NCBI GenBank assembly: GCA_016707705.1
Contig: JADJHD010000003.1
Span: 158,436-222,435 of the forward strand
Source: Bacteroidales bacterium
GTDB lineage: Bacteria; Bacteroidota; Bacteroidia; Bacteroidales; UBA4417
Length of the DNA stretch: 64,000 nt
Direction of reading: 5' to 3'
How positions within the stretch are numbered: the first letter of the stretch is position 1; every line of letters starts with the position of its first letter. Both the position numbers and the translations under genes were made by a program. Of this stretch, positions 1 through 9,469 are shown piece by piece. A model generated the notes under the pieces. The model ran no database searches. It saw only the letters and a list, made by a program, of their open reading frames with translations, and was not told where the DNA came from.

Positions 1-1237
1 TCATTGGTTTAATAGTCATTCTGATATTGCCGGCGGTATAAAGTCTGGCCTGCCCTTTTTTAGCAGAAACATAGCCGAAGGATTCAGAAGTTTTAATAAA
101 AGTAATCATGAAACCTTTTCCTTCTTCATAGAATGCAATACTTTGAGTCTTGTTGCAAGCCTTGTTGTCAATAAGATCAGTTGTGATCAGGTCCCTGAAG
201 GATGGAGACTCAGCAAATATGCCACCTGAGTAGCTTTGGGGCTGGTTGTATTTTTCCTTGCCTGCAATGGCTACTTTCTCAGAAGAGGGCTTGATGAATC
301 CGGTTTTTAGATCATATACATCTCCATTTGTAAGGTAGTGAATCAGGATATTCTCAATGTTGGTAAGCGGGCCATGCCTGACTACTGCTGATTTGGTATT
401 GATAATTGTTACGCCTGAAACACCTGCTACTTCTATGGTTTGGTTTTTCGAGTGATAAATAAGGGCTGTATTTTCATCGATTCCAAAACCCATCTGATAC
501 TTATCGTGAAGGTAAGTCATGGCAACGATAATCCTGCCTAATCTTCCCCTGGCTTCAAAATGCTGATCTGCGAGTCCGGCAGGGAAAAATCCCAGTCCAC
601 GGGCAATCAGTACACCTTCCACCTTAACCGAATCCTGACCTTGATGCAAAATGTTGACACCTTTAACAAGGGCATCCATGCTATTGCCGTCACCAATCAT
701 AGGATCACTCATGATAGCGGCACCAGCGCTTGAACCTGCGATAACTCCGCCATGATTGTAAACATCCCAAACAGCCTTTAACACCGGAGTATAGCTTCCA
801 TCAGGATTGTACAGGGTTTTGGTGGTTCTCAGCTGATCTCCGCCGGTGAACCATACACAGGAACTATTCCTGATTTTCTCAGCATATTCTGTGTTGCTGC
901 CATTGTTTTTCCATAGGGATTCATCAATGTTGGTGGTGCTGTCATCATCAACCATTGCAATTTCAATCAGACTGATATTCTCAGGTTTAACCCCGTATGA
1001 AATCAGGGTGCTTTTGAAGAGAACGAATGACTGCATGGCTACGCCGCTGGCAGAGGGAATTACTGCGAAAGTTGCCTTTTCGGCTCCTCCTGCCAGTTCA
1101 ATCATTCGGGAGTAAACTGCGGAATTATCGGGTTCCAGTCCTCCCCCAACTATTACAAGGCTTCCGTTTTCCTTCTGGGCCTGCATGGAGTGACAGCTTA
1201 GAAGAAATACCAAAAGGAGCAATGCGTTTTTTTTCAT
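1..1237 (-). CDS. Exported cyanophycinase-like peptidase (family S51), C-terminus cut by window edge
   Basis: The frame opens at an ATG at 1237 and stays open to the left edge, giving at least 412 residues, so the C-terminus is missing. A short hydrophobic signal peptide ending near MQAQ predicts export. The fold signature of S51 serine peptidases is visible: a glycine-rich strand (VIVGGG) near residue 28, FTGGDQ near 127, the nucleophile elbow GSSAG near 166 and DQHF with the likely catalytic histidine near 222. Cyanophycinases cleave the Asp-Arg polymer cyanophycin to beta-Asp-Arg dipeptides; related S51 enzymes cleave other aspartyl peptides, so the substrate is inferred. It lies 23 bases downstream of another S51 gene on the same strand, so the two are probably cotranscribed. 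A purine-rich AAGGAAAG stretch precedes the start. It extends about 100 residues past the core peptidase domain; the role of that tail cannot be seen. Confidence 0.85.
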   Translation of the reverse strand, partial: MKKNALLLLVFLLSCHSMQAQKENGSLVIVGGGLEPDNSAVYSRMIELAGGAEKATFAVIPSASGVAMQSFVLFKSTLISYGVKPENISLIEIAMVDDDSTTNIDESLWKNNGSNTEYAEKIRNSSCVWFTGGDQLRTTKTLYNPDGSYTPVLKAVWDVYNHGGVIAGSSAGAAIMSDPMIGDGNSMDALVKGVNILHQGQDSVKVEGVLIARGLGFFPAGLADQHFEARGRLGRIIVAMTYLHDKYQMGFGIDENTALIYHSKNQTIEVAGVSGVTIINTKSAVVRHGPLTNIENILIHYLTNGDVYDLKTGFIKPSSEKVAIAGKEKYNQPQSYSGGIFAESPSFRDLITTDLIDNKACNKTQSIAFYEEGKGFMITFIKTSESFGYVSAKKGQARLYTAGNIRMTIKPM

Positions 1238-1260
1238 CTTTTCTTTCCTTGTTATCATTG

Positions 1261-3216
1261 TCACCAGATAATCTTTCTGGCTGCATGTTGAGTGTGATTG
1301 CCGGTGTTGATTCTTACTATATACAAGCCTTTTTTTGCAAAATGCATGTCAACCTGGGTGCTCAAGCCTGTAAGTTGCCCTTTTTTCATAATTGTCCCAT
1401 TTGATCCAATTATTTCCCAGCTTCCTATGGGAGACTCTGTGAATATATTCAAAATATCGGCAGAGCGATTACATTCAAAACTTTGGTATCCTGCTTTGTG
1501 TTCAATATTCCCATTTGACTGGATACTTCCAAAGACATAGGGTTTGGTTTCATCATTCAATGAGAGAACCATTTGTTCCATTCCTGCAATTTGTCGTGGG
1601 GAAATACTTGCCGAGCCGGTTGCTGTATGCGTGGAGAATCCTGTCCGATGTCCTGAATTCCTGATTATCATAACAGGGTCAATGCCATAGCCGGTTAGAA
1701 TAGCTTTGCCTTCAACAGGAGCATATTTCATGTAGTTATGGCTGGTAAGCCAGATACCATATTTAAGAGTATCCAGCGACATCGCATAGGGTACTGCTGA
1801 AGCAGTATTTTCATAGATATCGCTATTCATATAAGTATTGGGGAGAATTACTGTATTCTGCAGTAAACCCAATCCCTTGCTGAAAGTCATCTCTGCGTAG
1901 TAGGAATTCAGATATTCAAGGTAATTATCCACTACTGTTTTTCCGGCAAACCTTGCATCATTACCGGCAAAGGCTGTAATGCTTCCTTCAGCTCTGATTT
2001 TCTGCAATAAGCTGAGGCCATTCAGGGTAGAGAGAAATTCAGTGAAACTTGCCGCATCGTTTTCAAGGAAAAGAAACTTCCCGGAGCGAATTATTAATCC
2101 TTTCACAGCTGTATCTGATCCGTTACTGACAGAAGGATTGATGATACCGTTCACGGTGGCACCGAGTTCAGTGAGTTTTGACCGGAAGCTTTCGGCCAGT
2201 GTATTGTCGCCTGACAGGATCAGAATCGGATCAAGAGGATTGCCGGTTGTTAGTGTAAAATCTGTCAGCATTGACAGATTTTCATTCAACTTGTAGCCAC
2301 CACTGGCAAGAATAGTGTGATTGCCTGACTCTGAAAGCTGATCAGTATTGATATCCCGGTCTAGGCTTTCAAAAGTTGAAGCGGAAGTATTGAAATCATA
2401 GGTACATCCTTGAAGCAATTGAATAACTCTAACTGAATCGGCCAGCAACTTTGTTCCATGAAGGGAAACCTCTCCTATAAGGTTATAGATATTGGCACAA
2501 CCGGTTCCGTAAACCGTCCCGATGCCATTGGTATCAACGGTCATGCATGTCAGGTCATCCATTCCGAGTCCTGTAACCGACATCCCCTTATTAAGCTTCA
2601 GATTTGCCAGGAATCCGCTTAGTCGGCCAAATCGGCTCCTTTCAGCAAAATGGGTATCGAAAAGATATCCCGGCATGAAATTGAAGAAGTCGGACTCGAG
2701 GGTTACGTAGAGGTTATTGGGATTTTCAATGCATTCATAGGGATAAACGGTACCCTCTTCAGCCGTGAATACTGTAGAAGAAAGGATATGCATTCCGGCG
2801 GAGGTGCCACATATAGTCCCCCCATGGCTGTAGATATACTCAACAGCTTCCTGCAATTTGGTGTTGCGGTAATAATTATAGTATTCCCATTGATCGCCGC
2901 CCCTGAAAAAAATGGCATCGTAACTAACCAGAGTGTCATAGGTTATCTGGCTGTCGGCACTGTCGCGGGAGGCTATGGCCATCTCTCTGGCATAGGAAGC
3001 GCCGCAGTATTGGGTAAGATAGGGAGCTAGGCTACCGGTGCTTGTTCCAATAACAGCCACACGCTTTCCTTGTACGGCCCATTTATAGGCGGGTGTGCTC
3101 CAACCTGAAGCACCGATTTTCTCGCTTCCGCCACCTACAAGCAAAAAGCGGCCTTTCTGCGCTGAAACCTCCAATATGGCAGTAAGTAAGATTAAGAGGA
3201 GTATCCTGAAATGCAT
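1261..3216 (-). CDS. Exported S51 cyanophycinase-like protein with T9SS sorting tail
   Basis: This 651-residue protein starts with a signal peptide (cleavage likely after VSAQ, residue 20). The N-terminal ~270 residues carry S51 peptidase marks: LLVGGG at 25-30, FFRGGDQ at 103-109, GTSAG at 137-141 with Ser139 as probable nucleophile, and DTHF with His189. A long middle region of unknown function follows. The last ~80 residues (strand-turn pattern ending in KKGLYIVRI and a basic tail) look like a type IX secretion type A sorting domain, so the protein is probably secreted or surface-attached. It is first in a two-gene minus-strand unit with the S51 gene at 1-1237. At 651 residues it is much longer than typical cyanophycinases (about 270-420), so the middle part is an addition. 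Peptidase family is clear; substrate (cyanophycin, other aspartyl peptides, or none) is inferred. Confidence 0.82.
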   Translation of the reverse strand: MHFRILLLILLTAILEVSAQKGRFLLVGGGSEKIGASGWSTPAYKWAVQGKRVAVIGTSTGSLAPYLTQYCGASYAREMAIASRDSADSQITYDTLVSYDAIFFRGGDQWEYYNYYRNTKLQEAVEYIYSHGGTICGTSAGMHILSSTVFTAEEGTVYPYECIENPNNLYVTLESDFFNFMPGYLFDTHFAERSRFGRLSGFLANLKLNKGMSVTGLGMDDLTCMTVDTNGIGTVYGTGCANIYNLIGEVSLHGTKLLADSVRVIQLLQGCTYDFNTSASTFESLDRDINTDQLSESGNHTILASGGYKLNENLSMLTDFTLTTGNPLDPILILSGDNTLAESFRSKLTELGATVNGIINPSVSNGSDTAVKGLIIRSGKFLFLENDAASFTEFLSTLNGLSLLQKIRAEGSITAFAGNDARFAGKTVVDNYLEYLNSYYAEMTFSKGLGLLQNTVILPNTYMNSDIYENTASAVPYAMSLDTLKYGIWLTSHNYMKYAPVEGKAILTGYGIDPVMIIRNSGHRTGFSTHTATGSASISPRQIAGMEQMVLSLNDETKPYVFGSIQSNGNIEHKAGYQSFECNRSADILNIFTESPIGSWEIIGSNGTIMKKGQLTGLSTQVDMHFAKKGLYIVRINTGNHTQHAARKIIW

Positions 3217-3311
3217 GAAACTTAGTTGTGAATAGCGAATTTAAGCAAACTCATGCTGAAAGTTGTTAAAGTTCAAGTAATTTAGCAATTATAACTAACA
3301 TTTCAAACCCC

Positions 3312-4439
3312 ATGCTTACTCTCTTTAAAAATGCAAACGTTTATACTCCTGAGAATATAGGAGTTAAAGATATTCTTACCGGCGGGAAATCAATTCTTGC
3401 CATTTCGGAAAATATTGAAATACCCAAAGGACTTGAGGTTAACATTATGGATTGTTCAGGATTGAACCTGGTTCCGGGAATCATTGATTCGCATGTCCAT
3501 ATTACCGGTGGAGGTGGAGAAGGTGGTCCTGCAACACGAATGCCAGAACTTGAAATCAGCATGATGATTGATGGAGGCGTTACCACTGTCATCGGATGTC
3601 TAGGAACGGATGGAATTACCCGCACTGTCGACAGTGTGCTGATGAAGGTTAAATCCATCAGGGCAAAGGGAATGTCGGCCTGGATGTATACCGGTGCCTA
3701 TCAGGTGCCACCGCCAACAATAACCGGAGATATAGCCCGTGACATCGCGCTGATTGAGGAAGTGATCGGGGTGGGAGAAGTTGCCATATCTGACCATCGC
3801 TCCTCAGTTCCAACCATAGCGGAACTTGCCAAGCTTACCGGACATGCAAGGGTTGCAGGGATGATTGGAGGGAAAGCAGGCATTATGAATATGCATATGG
3901 GGGATGCCCGTGATCCATTCCGTCCGCTTCACGATATAGTTGCAAGCAGTGAATTGAAATACAAGCAGTTTATTCCAACACATTGCAACCGCAACGATTA
4001 TATTTTCGAAGATTCAAAAGAGTATGGTAAGCTGGGATATGTGGATATCACCACCAGTTCCTATCCTTATTATATGGATGAGGAAATCAAGCCATCAAAG
4101 GCTTTGAAGCAATTGCTTGAGAGTGGTGTTCCCATTGAACATATTACTTTCACTTCAGATGCATGCGGATCCCTGCCGGGCTTTGACCCAGTGACAGGTA
4201 AACTTGTGAAGATAGAAATGGGATATCCTGATTCTGTTCTGAGGGAAATCAAGGAGGCTGTTCTTGAAGACGGACTGCCGCTTGAGACTGCAATAAAGGT
4301 TGCAACCAGCAATCCAGCCACTATTCTGAAGCTTACCGGAAAGGGATTCATAAAAGAGGGTTTCGATGCAGATATTCTCTTGCTTGATGCTGCATTTAAT
4401 ATCAGGCATCTGATGGCTAACGGCATAATCGTAAAATAA
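3312..4439 (+). CDS. iadA: Isoaspartyl (beta-aspartyl) dipeptidase
   Basis: This 375-residue cytoplasmic amidohydrolase (no signal peptide) matches IadA throughout. It hydrolyses beta-aspartyl dipeptides, which arise from isoaspartyl damage or cyanophycin breakdown. Metal and active-site residues are visible: HVH at 61-63, Tyr130 in TGAYQVP, Arg163 in SDHRS, His195 (MHMGD), His224 (PTHCNRN) and Asp283 (TSDACGS). The bridging carboxylated lysine of E. coli IadA (Lys162) aligns with Glu156 in GVGEVAISDH. The M28 peptidase gene starts 12 bases after the stop, so the two form an operon, divergent from the S51 pair. The family usually has about 390 residues, so it is full length. Function is confident; the dinuclear-centre chemistry may differ because of the Glu. 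Confidence 0.93.
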   Translation: MLTLFKNANVYTPENIGVKDILTGGKSILAISENIEIPKGLEVNIMDCSGLNLVPGIIDSHVHITGGGGEGGPATRMPELEISMMIDGGVTTVIGCLGTDGITRTVDSVLMKVKSIRAKGMSAWMYTGAYQVPPPTITGDIARDIALIEEVIGVGEVAISDHRSSVPTIAELAKLTGHARVAGMIGGKAGIMNMHMGDARDPFRPLHDIVASSELKYKQFIPTHCNRNDYIFEDSKEYGKLGYVDITTSSYPYYMDEEIKPSKALKQLLESGVPIEHITFTSDACGSLPGFDPVTGKLVKIEMGYPDSVLREIKEAVLEDGLPLETAIKVATSNPATILKLTGKGFIKEGFDADILLLDAAFNIRHLMANGIIVK

Positions 4440-4451
4440 GAAGTCCTCTTT

Positions 4452-6053
4452 ATGAAAATACTATCCCCCTTTGTAGCTTCCCTGTTACTTCTTCTACTTC
4501 TGATTCCTGCAGTAACTCAAGCTCAGACGCGATATGATTCTTTAGTACCGGCCATGTCGGCGACCTTGAAATTACTGGCTTCCCCTGATTTTGAGGGACG
4601 AGAGGCAGGAAGCAAGGGCGGGAATCTGGCGGCAGAATATATAGCTTCAAGAATGATGCAAGCCGGGCTGAAACCCTATATTCAGACGGGGAAGAATGCG
4701 GGTATTCAACTTTTCGATTATTATCAGCCTTTTCAAGTAATGAGGTATTCAGTCGTGAAATCGTCGCTCGAAATATCTGGCAGCAAAGGGATGTCTGAAT
4801 ATAAAATTCAGGCGGAGAATAATTATTCAGTTGAGGATGCCTTTGAGAGTATTTCGGGATCTTATCCACTGGTATTTGCCGGGTATGGAATTCAGGTTCC
4901 TTCAATAGGTTATAATAGCTATAGCGGAATAGATGTGAAAGGCAAGATAGTCTTGCTTATGGAAGGTTATCCCGGTGCTGGAGATACCCTGAGTGAAACC
5001 TGGAAAATGATCCGGAAAACTGCCGAAGATGATTCTTTTGACATTGAAAAGCGCTGCAAGCTGGCCGATAGCCTGGGAGCCATTGCAATAATCGGGTTGC
5101 AGGAAAAACTCTGGAAAGAGGGTCTCCGGGATGTATATTCTGAGAGTATACTTAGCATTTGCCACGAAAACATCCCATATCAGGATGCTGAATTTATATT
5201 TCCAGATAGAAAGCCGGAACATGATATTCCTTGTATCCTTCCCGGACTAAATCAGGGCATCAGCATTTTCAGGGCGTCGGGATTCAATTCTGCATTGCTG
5301 AAGGATCTATATATGGGAAGCAATATCAAGTTATCAGACCTGAAACCTGGCAAGATTAATCTGAACCTTTGGGTAAAAGAGGAGAAGATCACGATTAACA
5401 ATGTGGTGGGCGTCCTGAAAGGAACTGATTCAACGCATACACTGATTGTTGGAGCCCATTACGACCATCTTGGTAAAAGAGGAGATCTGACCTATTATGG
5501 TTCTGATGATAATGCATCCGGGACTACAGGACTGCTTACTCTTATGGATCTTTTTTCTAAAAGCGGAAGCAAGCCTGCAGTGAATATTGTCTTTGGTAGT
5601 TGGACTGCCGAAGAAAAGGGACTAATTGGAAGTGAGTATTTTGCTTCAAAGCTTTCCAACCCCAGTGAAATAAAGCTGTATCTGAATATGGATATGATTT
5701 CCCGTTCGGCACCTGAGGATACCGCAGCCAGAATTATAAGTGTAGGCACCAGAACATCCGATCAGTATTTGCGTGATCTGGCCAATAAAACCAACACAAC
5801 TTTGACTCACCCGTTTACTCTTGACCTTTGGGACGTAACAGGGCATTCGGGCAGTGATTATGCATCCTTCAGGGATAAAGGCATTCCCGTTATGACCTTC
5901 TTTTCAGGATTTCAAAGTGAATACCATACGCCCTGCGATGTGCCATCGAAGGCTGACTTCAGCAAAATGAAGGATATACTCCGGATGGTTGAAGGTTGTG
6001 TGGAAGGAGTTCTGAAACAAAAAATTCTTCCCTATAATAGTATTGTAGATTAG
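4452..6053 (+). CDS. Exported M28-family zinc aminopeptidase with PA-like insert
   Basis: The protein has 533 residues and an N-terminal signal peptide ending near TQAQ (residue 25). The C-terminal half is an M28 peptidase domain: GAHYDH with His337, GSDDNASG with Asp352/353, WTAEEKGLIGS with the Glu387/388 pair, NMDMI with Asp414 and a late SEYHTPCD histidine, the usual two-zinc ligands. The region at about 105-250 fits a protease-associated insert. Such enzymes remove N-terminal residues from peptides in the periplasm or outside the cell. It follows iadA by 12 bases and is probably translated from the same mRNA. No T9SS tail is visible. A palindromic terminator at 6083-6126 ends the unit. 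Confidence 0.88.
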   Translation: MKILSPFVASLLLLLLLIPAVTQAQTRYDSLVPAMSATLKLLASPDFEGREAGSKGGNLAAEYIASRMMQAGLKPYIQTGKNAGIQLFDYYQPFQVMRYSVVKSSLEISGSKGMSEYKIQAENNYSVEDAFESISGSYPLVFAGYGIQVPSIGYNSYSGIDVKGKIVLLMEGYPGAGDTLSETWKMIRKTAEDDSFDIEKRCKLADSLGAIAIIGLQEKLWKEGLRDVYSESILSICHENIPYQDAEFIFPDRKPEHDIPCILPGLNQGISIFRASGFNSALLKDLYMGSNIKLSDLKPGKINLNLWVKEEKITINNVVGVLKGTDSTHTLIVGAHYDHLGKRGDLTYYGSDDNASGTTGLLTLMDLFSKSGSKPAVNIVFGSWTAEEKGLIGSEYFASKLSNPSEIKLYLNMDMISRSAPEDTAARIISVGTRTSDQYLRDLANKTNTTLTHPFTLDLWDVTGHSGSDYASFRDKGIPVMTFFSGFQSEYHTPCDVPSKADFSKMKDILRMVEGCVEGVLKQKILPYNSIVD

Positions 6054-6082
6054 ACCTTTCGTTGAGCTGCGAATAATAAATG

Positions 6083-6126
6083 AAAAAAAGAAGGACTGTC
6101 ATTTTTGAGTGGCAGTCCTTCTTTTT
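6083..6126. terminator. Bidirectional intrinsic terminator after the iadA/M28 operon
   Basis: An A-run, the stem GAAGGACTGTC / GGCAGTCCTTC and a T-run form a strong hairpin 30 bases after the M28 stop. The loop sequence is shared with a second hairpin at 6549-6592. Confidence 0.85.
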
Positions 6127-6548
6127 AAAATTGCTGGTATCAGCGAATATGAACAATTATTTCCTGACGTCTTACAATTCGTGAACTTTAGCTTGAACGG
6201 ATTTTGAAGTTTCAGATTATTAATGAGATAAAACTAACTTATTTTAGTTTTGTCGCACATTCTGTTGTTTTTACAGCATGTATTTTAATGGGAAAGTCAA
6301 TCAAACCTTATTTTGAATTCCTAACCTTAGTAGCAGGGGAAAGTCAAACTTTTACTTGACCTTATTAACATGGACAAAAACCTTTAAATCAGAAATAAGG
6401 GAATAAGGTTTAAATCTTTACATAACCATTTGCTACTAAGGTTAGTTAAAGAATAAGGTTGATTTCTGAATTCATGTTCACCTATATCCAATTTTTAAGA
6501 AAATTAAACCGCTCTAATCGTTAGGAGTAAGAGTAAACCACTGAAGGT
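6127..6548. other. Gene-free gap with an inverted repeat
   Basis: No coding frame was recognised. The gap lies between two almost identical hairpins. Inside it, CTAACCTTAGTAGCA at 6321-6335 is matched in perfect inverted orientation by TGCTACTAAGGTTAG at 6431-6445, and flanking AACCTTATT / AATAAGGTT blocks extend the symmetry at 6304-6314 and 6448-6460. This resembles a small palindromic or MITE-like element, but no target duplication was established. Confidence 0.5.
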
Positions 6549-6592
6549 AAAAAAAGGAAGGACTGTCATTTTTGAGTGACAGTCCTTCTTTA
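6549..6592 (-). terminator. Intrinsic terminator for the T9SS protein at 6622-7719
   Basis: Read on the minus strand, the stem GAAGGACTGTCA / TGACAGTCCTTC is followed by a T-run, 30 bases beyond the stop at 6622. It is nearly identical to the hairpin at 6083-6126. Confidence 0.85.
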
Positions 6593-6621
6593 ATTATGCA
6601 ATTATCAGCTAAGCAGAACAA

Positions 6622-7719
6622 TTATTTAACTACGAATATTTTATTCGACTTAACCTGATTTTCAAAATTAATTGAGCAATAGTATATTCCTTCCGGAAGG
6701 TTACCAACATTGAAATCAACGGAATGCTGTCCGGTAGGTTGCTTTTCACTAACAAGAGTAGTTGTCAGATTTCCAAGGGCGTCATACACTTTCAGGGAAA
6801 CAAATCCTGAGGAAGGAAGAGTATATTTGATAGTTGTAGTCTGGCTGACAGGATTAGGATAGTTCCTTTCAAGTACCAGCCCGTTTGAAGGCAAAGCTTC
6901 AGTAACTGATGAAAATACTGAATTGTATTTGCTGACAGCTTCATCAATATTATCCAGCATGGCCTGCTCAGTAGCACCCAATGCAAATGCGTAATATACA
7001 TCGGTTGCAACGTTTGCACCAAGGTCAACACCTGCCTGAGATGTAATCGTAACAGGGCCGTCAGCAGTTGTAGATGCATACATAGGCTGCAGGGAACCTT
7101 CGTTCATCCAGGTCCAGTAGTCCTCATCAACGGTATATCCATCATACCATTCAAAGGAGTAGAGGGATGACAGGTTGGTCGACAGAAGCTTAATACCCAT
7201 GTTCATCTGGTTGCCCCTGTGGAATCTGACAACACCTTCATCAACATTATAGGTAACGGTATCATATCCATATTCCTCATTGAGTTCCGGAATGATATCG
7301 AGACCAATCATTGCATTCATTGCGGAAGTTTCATTATTCTTCACATTGAATTTAACAATGACGAAGTTCTTCTCATTCCAGCCGTATGCATTAAGTTTAA
7401 CATTTACATCAGGAGGAGCTCCGGAATATGCATTATTTGTTGATCCGTAGATCTCAAAATCACTCACTTGCGGAGTTGCAATCAGAACTGTTGAGTCCAG
7501 TTGTTCGGCATCGTTGTTATAGTCAAAAACTTCAGACGAAGATTTTCCAACAAGGATTGAAGCCCTTTGCAGATGCCTTATACCGGCGTCATCAAAAAGG
7601 CGGATCCTGCCGTATTGGTTAATGGAAACTTCCAATGGGCCTGTGATAAATGAAGCCTGTGAGAATACGCTGGCTGCAAATAAAATAAACCCTGTAATTA
7701 ATAGTAATGGTTTTTTCAT
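6622..7719 (-). CDS. Exported protein of unknown function with T9SS type A sorting tail
   Basis: I place the start at the ATG at 7719, which is followed directly by a signal peptide (MKKPLLLITGFILFAASVFS), giving 365 residues; an earlier in-frame start at 7776 would add 19 residues before the signal peptide and looks wrong. The central region is beta-rich with no motif I can name. The last ~75 residues are a clear T9SS sorting domain: LERNYPNPVSQTT, then KVYDALGNLTTTL, then a closing strand with GIYYCSIN and a basic end (NKIFVVK). The protein is therefore probably carried across the outer membrane and attached to or released from the cell surface. It is a single gene with its own terminator, divergent from the YfcC-type gene. 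Confidence 0.8.
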   Translation of the reverse strand: MKKPLLLITGFILFAASVFSQASFITGPLEVSINQYGRIRLFDDAGIRHLQRASILVGKSSSEVFDYNNDAEQLDSTVLIATPQVSDFEIYGSTNNAYSGAPPDVNVKLNAYGWNEKNFVIVKFNVKNNETSAMNAMIGLDIIPELNEEYGYDTVTYNVDEGVVRFHRGNQMNMGIKLLSTNLSSLYSFEWYDGYTVDEDYWTWMNEGSLQPMYASTTADGPVTITSQAGVDLGANVATDVYYAFALGATEQAMLDNIDEAVSKYNSVFSSVTEALPSNGLVLERNYPNPVSQTTTIKYTLPSSGFVSLKVYDALGNLTTTLVSEKQPTGQHSVDFNVGNLPEGIYYCSINFENQVKSNKIFVVK

Positions 7720-7837
7720 GGTATAAAGGTTTAATTTGGTTTCAGATATGCGAATATAATAATAAATTGTCTTCAAAGCTATAGGTCCTTAGTTTGTCAA
7801 TATTCGTATTTTTATCAAATTAAAACCGGAAACTGTT

Positions 7838-9439
7838 ATGGCGCCTAAATTGAAAATCCCACACACCTACGTCATTATTTTCTCAATTATAGTTTTAGCA
7901 TCAGTCTTTACATGGTTTGTGCCAGGGGGTAGTTTCGAACGTGAAGTAATCCAGACCACTTCCGGAAAGAGTGAGGTCATTAAGGCTAACTCCTTCCATT
8001 ATCTGGAGAGTACTCCTCAAACCTGGCAGGTATTTTCAGCATTTTACAAGGGCTTTGTCCGCTCACCAAAAATCATCGTTTTTATACTTATTCTTGGTGG
8101 TGCTTTCTGGCTACTGAATGAAAGCAAGGCAATCGATATGGGTGTGTATGCCTTTCTAAGGAAAAGCAATTCACTGAATAAGTTCAGGCTAATCAGATAC
8201 CTGGGCGTGAACAATATTATTATTTCGATAGTAATGCTGATCTTTAGCTTCTTCGGGGCCATATTCGGCATGAGTGAGGAGACAATTGCCTTTGTGATCA
8301 TTTTTGTGCCAATGGCTATTTCCATGGGATATGACTCCATTGTTGGGGTAAGCATGTGCTTCGTGGGTGCAGGAATGGGCTTCGCCGGATGTCTGATGAA
8401 TCCATTTACATTGGGTATTGCTCAGGAAATTGCAGGACTGCAGTTGTTCTCCGGACTTGGATACCGTTTCATCATATGGATGGCTATCAATGCAGTTGGA
8501 ATTAGTTATGTACTGTGGTATGCCCGGAGAGTAAAGAAGAATCCTACAAAATCTGTGGTATACAATGATGATGCATATTGGCGCGAACATCAGTCCAAGG
8601 CTGACATGCAGGTTTCTGAAAAATCAGCGGTTTCAACCTGGGTTGCCTATTTCGGAGTACTGGCAGCAATCACCGTTTCAGCATTTATCTGGCCTCAGAA
8701 CCCTGTTAAATTAGGTGCTACAGCTTTCATGATACCCGCCCTTCCGGTGATGGCAGCTCTGTTTGCAGTCACCGGCTTTATTGCTGTAAGGAAGTCAATT
8801 CAGGCATTCGTTCTGGATATTCTGATATTTACAATATTGTTTCTGGTGATAGGAGTAACAGGATTTGAATGGGGGCTTCTTGAACTTGCCGCACTCTTTT
8901 TTGCTATGGCTCTAATAGCTGGGATATCCATGGGCAAGGATGCCAATGAAATCACTAAATCCTTTATTACCGGCGCCCGTGATATTATGGGAGCGGCATT
9001 GGTTGTTGGTCTGGCAGGTGGAATTATCGTAATACTTGAAGACGGGAAAATCATTGATACCATCCTTTACAGTATTTCGCGCTCGATTGAAGGAACTGGT
9101 AAAATAACTACCCTTTCACTGATGTACCTGTTCCAGTCAGGTTTGAATATGATTATTACTTCGGGAACAGCAAAAGCAGCGCTGATCATGCCTATTCTTC
9201 GCGATATATCTGACATGGTGGACCTTTCAAAGCAAGCCACTGTAACTGCATTTCATATTGGCGATGGATTTACCAATATGATTACTCCAACCTCTGGTGT
9301 TCTTATTGGTGTTCTTGAAGTAGCCAGAATCCCATTCAACAAATGGTTCAGCTGGGCATGGAAGCTGATTTTCATACTCGTAATTCTGGGATGGATCATG
9401 TTATTGCCAACTGTTCTCATGCCACTTACAGGATTCTAA
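7838..9439 (+). CDS. YfcC-family carrier (C4-dicarboxylate/amino-acid type inner-membrane transporter)
   Basis: This 533-residue polytopic membrane protein opens with a conserved PHTYVIIFSIIVLASVFTWF helix, followed by a periplasmic segment with FVPGGSF and roughly a dozen hydrophobic helices. The helix pattern and the GMSEETIAF and MNPFTLGIAQ motifs match the YfcC family, related to DcuC and ArcD carriers. Members are thought to move amino acids, dipeptides or dicarboxylates, but few substrates are proven. The M14 peptidase gene follows after 30 bases and the racemase-family gene 30 bases after that, so it heads a three-gene operon; a peptide breakdown product is a reasonable but unproven substrate. 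There is a helical hairpin with a SGTAKAALIMPIL segment near residue 440, typical of the substrate site region in such carriers. Confidence 0.85.
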   Translation: MAPKLKIPHTYVIIFSIIVLASVFTWFVPGGSFEREVIQTTSGKSEVIKANSFHYLESTPQTWQVFSAFYKGFVRSPKIIVFILILGGAFWLLNESKAIDMGVYAFLRKSNSLNKFRLIRYLGVNNIIISIVMLIFSFFGAIFGMSEETIAFVIIFVPMAISMGYDSIVGVSMCFVGAGMGFAGCLMNPFTLGIAQEIAGLQLFSGLGYRFIIWMAINAVGISYVLWYARRVKKNPTKSVVYNDDAYWREHQSKADMQVSEKSAVSTWVAYFGVLAAITVSAFIWPQNPVKLGATAFMIPALPVMAALFAVTGFIAVRKSIQAFVLDILIFTILFLVIGVTGFEWGLLELAALFFAMALIAGISMGKDANEITKSFITGARDIMGAALVVGLAGGIIVILEDGKIIDTILYSISRSIEGTGKITTLSLMYLFQSGLNMIITSGTAKAALIMPILRDISDMVDLSKQATVTAFHIGDGFTNMITPTSGVLIGVLEVARIPFNKWFSWAWKLIFILVILGWIMLLPTVLMPLTGF

Positions 9440-9469
9440 CCATTACATTTCGAAACTACTTGCAGGCAA

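Noticed and set aside
6083..6592. The two identical hairpins as ends of an insertion sequence
   Set aside because: They act as terminators of the neighbouring genes and no transposase or target duplication is present.
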